A stretch of 42,446 bases of DNA, taken from positions 1 to 42,446 of the forward strand of contig JAABUE010000007.1 of the NCBI GenBank assembly GCA_011389535.1, read 5' to 3'. Positions within the stretch are counted from its first letter, which is position 1. Every line of letters begins with the position of its first letter. Origin of the DNA: Anaerolineales bacterium (GTDB lineage Bacteria; Chloroflexota; Anaerolineae; Anaerolineales; Villigracilaceae). Under the pieces are notes generated by a model. That model saw only the letters and a program-made list of their open reading frames with translations. It was not told where the DNA came from and ran no database searches. The position numbers and the translations under genes are program-made. Positions 40,390-42,446 of the stretch are shown in pieces.

Positions 40390-41565
40390 ATGCCCCTTCT
40401 GCTTGACTCACTGTTCTCATCGATTGCGTTCGGACATTTGATGGTGGACCTGCTCAACGGCAGCCGTCCGGTGCTGCTGGCCTATTTGAGCGGGCCGCTC
40501 GGACTGACAAATGCCAACATTGGTGTGATCTCCACCCTGTACATAGCAACGGCCTCGATCACCCAGCCCGTTTTCGGCTGGCTTACAGATCGGTTCGGCC
40601 CTCGCTGGCTGGCCGCCGGTGGTCTGTTATGGATGATGGTCTTCTTCATGCTGGCCATGTTTTTGCCGGGGACCGAAGCTCTGATCTTTCTGGTGATCGC
40701 CAGCCTGGGCTCGGCTGCGCTGCATCCCGCAGGCGCGATGCAGGCTACTGTCCGCGGCCGCACGCACTACGCGGGGCGGGAAACAACCGCGGCTTCGTTC
40801 TTCTTTATGTTTGGCCAGGTAGGACTCTTCATGGGCCCGATCATCACCGGGCCACTTCTGGACCGGTTCGGGTTACCAGGATTGCTTATCCCGGCAGGCT
40901 TGTGCCTGCCGGTTGCACTTAACGCCGGTTGGCAATTACGCCATACCCGTCCTTCCCACGCCAGTGAGAACGTGCAAGCTGTGGACAAAATCAATCACAG
41001 CATCTGGTTCATCGTTACATTGACGGCGGTCGCGGTGCTACAAGCGTGGGCGCAACAGAACATGGTTACATTTCTCCCGAAATACTTAAGTGATTTGGGA
41101 CAAACGCCCGCGATTTACGGCCTGATCGCCGGGCTGTTCATGGGCGGCTCAGCGCTGGGAAACGTGCTCGGCGGTCAACTGGCGGACCGGTTCGGAAAAC
41201 AGCGTGTGGCCGGGACCATGCTGGCCCTGGCAGGAGTTCCGCTGTTTTTAATTTCACTGGTTGGCTGGTCGCCCTGGTTATATTTGCTGATTCCCCTATC
41301 CGGCATGCTGACCGGCTCGGTCCATAGCATCATCGTGGTCATCGCGCAAAGCGTCATCCGCGGGGGCATGGCGCTCGCCTCCGGGCTGACGCTGGGGATC
41401 ATGTTCACAGCCGGGGCCTTCGGCACGCTGCTCTCCGGTACACTGGCTGATATATGGGGATTTCCGCTTGTGTTCCAGATGACGGCCGGGTTGGTATTGG
41501 CAGCTTCCCTGGCAACGCTGCGACTGAGAGAGTCTGCCCCAAAGAAAAGACTGGCTGAAGCCTAA
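40390..41565 (+). CDS. MFS transporter, fosmidomycin-resistance-like group
   Basis: 391 residues with about 11 or 12 hydrophobic segments. The MFS motif A analogue is GWLTDRFGPRW near residue 63, mirrored by GGQLADRFGKQR in the second half. The pattern ALHPAGAMQATVRG and the second-half topology resemble the Fsr group of drug exporters; I cannot name the substrate. It follows nadD directly. No regulator is adjacent. Transport of a toxic compound or a metabolite are both possible. Confidence 0.82.
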   Translation: MPLLLDSLFSSIAFGHLMVDLLNGSRPVLLAYLSGPLGLTNANIGVISTLYIATASITQPVFGWLTDRFGPRWLAAGGLLWMMVFFMLAMFLPGTEALIFLVIASLGSAALHPAGAMQATVRGRTHYAGRETTAASFFFMFGQVGLFMGPIITGPLLDRFGLPGLLIPAGLCLPVALNAGWQLRHTRPSHASENVQAVDKINHSIWFIVTLTAVAVLQAWAQQNMVTFLPKYLSDLGQTPAIYGLIAGLFMGGSALGNVLGGQLADRFGKQRVAGTMLALAGVPLFLISLVGWSPWLYLLIPLSGMLTGSVHSIIVVIAQSVIRGGMALASGLTLGIMFTAGAFGTLLSGTLADIWGFPLVFQMTAGLVLAASLATLRLRESAPKKRLAEA

Positions 41566-41575
41566 AGCGGAGTTG

Positions 41576-41611
41576 TTGACAGCCGTACGATTCGATGCTA
41601 TTATGTACGGC
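41576..41611 (+). promoter_or_regulatory. Promoter and operator of the toxin-antitoxin pair
   Basis: TTGACA (41576-41581) and TATTAT (41599-41604) have a 17-base spacer. Inverted GCCGTAC (41582-41588) and GTACGGC (41605-41611) flank the spacer region on either side of the -10, directly after the -35 and after the -10. This looks like an autorepression operator. Confidence 0.7.
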
Positions 41612-41623
41612 AGGAGAGTTGAG

Positions 41624-41860
41624 ATGCAAGATACAAAATTAACTGTGCGTGTTCCAAAGGAATTACTCGAGAATGTCAAGCGTTACGCGAAACAGAACGA
41701 TACAACCTTGACAGCCCTGATCGAAGCGTATCTCCGCCGCATTCCTGCCCAGGAACCGTTCGAGGATGCGCCGATTGTCCGCCGGTTGAGCGGCACATTA
41801 TCCCAGGACGTCACCATCCAGGATCACAAGGATCATCTGGCTGAGAAATATGGCAAATAG
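41624..41860 (+). CDS. Antitoxin, DUF6364-like
   Basis: 78 residues from the ATG at 41624 with AGGAG seven bases before it; the longer open frame upstream would run through the promoter. The N-terminal half (TKLTVRVPKELLENVKRYAKQNDTTLTALIEAYLRR) is a ribbon-helix-helix-like domain, and the C-terminal tail is the likely toxin-binding part. It overlaps the PIN toxin gene by 11 bases and has its own promoter with an inverted repeat, consistent with autoregulation. Confidence 0.85.
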   Translation: MQDTKLTVRVPKELLENVKRYAKQNDTTLTALIEAYLRRIPAQEPFEDAPIVRRLSGTLSQDVTIQDHKDHLAEKYGK

Positions 41861-42269
41861 CCCAACCATACTGATCGATATCAACATCCTTCTGGATGTT
41901 CTTCAAAGGCGGGAACCTTTTTACGAAGCTTCAGCACGGTTATTGACGTTGGCTGAAACAGGACGGATAAGGGGATTTATCGCTGCTCATAGTGTAACCA
42001 CATTGTTTTATCTCATTCAGAAAGACAAGTCTTCAGCCCATGCCCGCGCCAGCATCACCAATTTATTGCAGATCTTAGAAATTGCCCCCGTCGACCAGAC
42101 CACAATCGAACAGGCGCTTAACCTTGACTATCGTGATTTCGAAGATGCGGTCCAGATGATTTCTGCTTTGCAGTGCAGGGCAGAATATTTGCTTACCCGG
42201 AACGTTACAGATTACCAGCCTGCGCTGCTCCCTGTTATTCAACCAGTGGACTTCCTGGGTACTATATAA
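41850..42269 (+). CDS. PIN-domain toxin (VapC-like)
   Basis: 139 residues. The PIN fold acidic residues are seen in ILIDINILLDVLQRRE (Asp9, Asp16) and YRDFEDAVQ, with a further TRNVTDY near the C-terminus. Such toxins are RNases that usually cut tRNA or rRNA. The gene overlaps the antitoxin by 11 bases. Target RNA unknown. The pair is likely a plain chromosomal toxin-antitoxin module; no mobile-element signature flanks it. Confidence 0.85.
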   Translation: MANSPTILIDINILLDVLQRREPFYEASARLLTLAETGRIRGFIAAHSVTTLFYLIQKDKSSAHARASITNLLQILEIAPVDQTTIEQALNLDYRDFEDAVQMISALQCRAEYLLTRNVTDYQPALLPVIQPVDFLGTI

Positions 42270-42326
42270 ATTTCTTAAGTCGGCCCGAATCAATTCCCTC
42301 AAAAAGGTGCAACACACAATGTTTGA

Positions 42327-42446
42327 TCACGCATCCAAATGATAAGTGTGATAACTATTCTTGCAGGGATTGCCCCAGGCAATATGCATTTCGCGCGCGG
42401 TCAGGTCGATTACCAGGGCATTGATGGTTTTCTCCCGGTCGAGCGG
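42327..42446 (-). CDS. C-terminal end of a C45-type acyltransferase-like protein
   Basis: Partial, running off the right edge; 39 residues and the TGA stop at 42327-42329 are visible. The tail LVIDLTAREMHIAWGNPC resembles the C-terminal end of C45-family autoproteolytic acyltransferase/hydrolase proteins, which end in a beta-strand, AxGxPC and a short tail. The assignment rests on this tail alone. Most of the gene lies outside the window. Confidence 0.5.
   Translation of the reverse strand, partial: PLDREKTINALVIDLTAREMHIAWGNPCKNSYHTYHLDA

Noticed and set aside
40891-40912. Hairpin CCGGCAGGC/GCCTGCCGG
   Set aside because: It lies inside the transporter coding sequence, has no T-run and is probably a codon-use coincidence.
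1-42446. CRISPR arrays, tRNA or rRNA genes, and complete insertion sequences
   Set aside because: No regularly spaced direct repeats, no tRNA-like cloverleaf signatures and no transposase genes were recognised by reading; a dedicated search was not possible.

Overview
The window looks like a chromosomal segment of a Chloroflexota bacterium, most probably class Anaerolineae. This is inference from gene content and style: many lipoproteins with Thr/Pro-rich linkers behind the lipid cysteine, a four-domain S1 protein with an acidic tail, a four-subunit VorB/KorA-type 2-oxoacid:ferredoxin oxidoreductase, Asp-box and Gmad2 lipoproteins, and several conserved small proteins without assigned function. 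No rRNA or tRNA gene, CRISPR array or complete insertion sequence was seen. Both edges cut genes: a SnoaL-like protein on the left and a probable C45-type acyltransferase tail on the right.

Layout. 1-7.7 kb: housekeeping and envelope genes (DUF72, L,D-transpeptidase lipoprotein, M19 dipeptidase, S1, a small membrane-anchored cytochrome c, a CBS pair). 7.7-13.9 kb: palindromic repeats, a coupled pair of lipoproteins, an Fe-S protein with an N-terminal winged-helix-like part, a thiolase and a CPBP protease. 13.9-18.3 kb: an outward electron-transfer or sulfur locus made of a tetra-rhodanese lipoprotein and a 12-haem cytochrome c lipoprotein, divergent from a LysR regulator. 18.4-21.4 kb: a four-gene 2-oxoacid:ferredoxin oxidoreductase operon carrying two palindromic repeats inside it. 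21.5-28.8 kb: lipase, ECF sigma/anti-sigma pair, aldo/keto reductase, clpS, PlsC-like acyltransferase, flippase-like protein and a medium-chain dehydrogenase. 28.8-34.9 kb: two-component pair, CYTH protein, methylmalonyl-CoA epimerase, tilS and a degenerate tyrosine recombinase. 35.2-39.7 kb: a second ECF sigma unit followed by a PrsW / cNMP-binding / MinD-like / zinc-finger / small-protein row. 39.8-42.4 kb: nadD, an MFS transporter and a PIN-domain toxin-antitoxin pair.

The most striking observation is at 15659..17050 (minus strand). A lipoprotein signal plus one CXXCH haem motif is separated by a single in-frame TGA from an 11-haem cytochrome c that has no export signal of its own. The reading frame is the same on both sides, the TGA sits in a Gly-rich motif, and a perfect 6-bp hairpin with a G-first loop lies at the distance from the TGA expected of a bacterial SECIS element. 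The simplest reading is one 463-residue, 12-haem selenocysteine-containing cytochrome that gene callers would split in two. It is followed by a lipoprotein of four rhodanese domains, all with the active-site cysteine, which suggests extracytoplasmic sulfur or selenium redox chemistry. Selenocysteine insertion genes are not in this window, so the claim rests on sequence pattern and must be tested.
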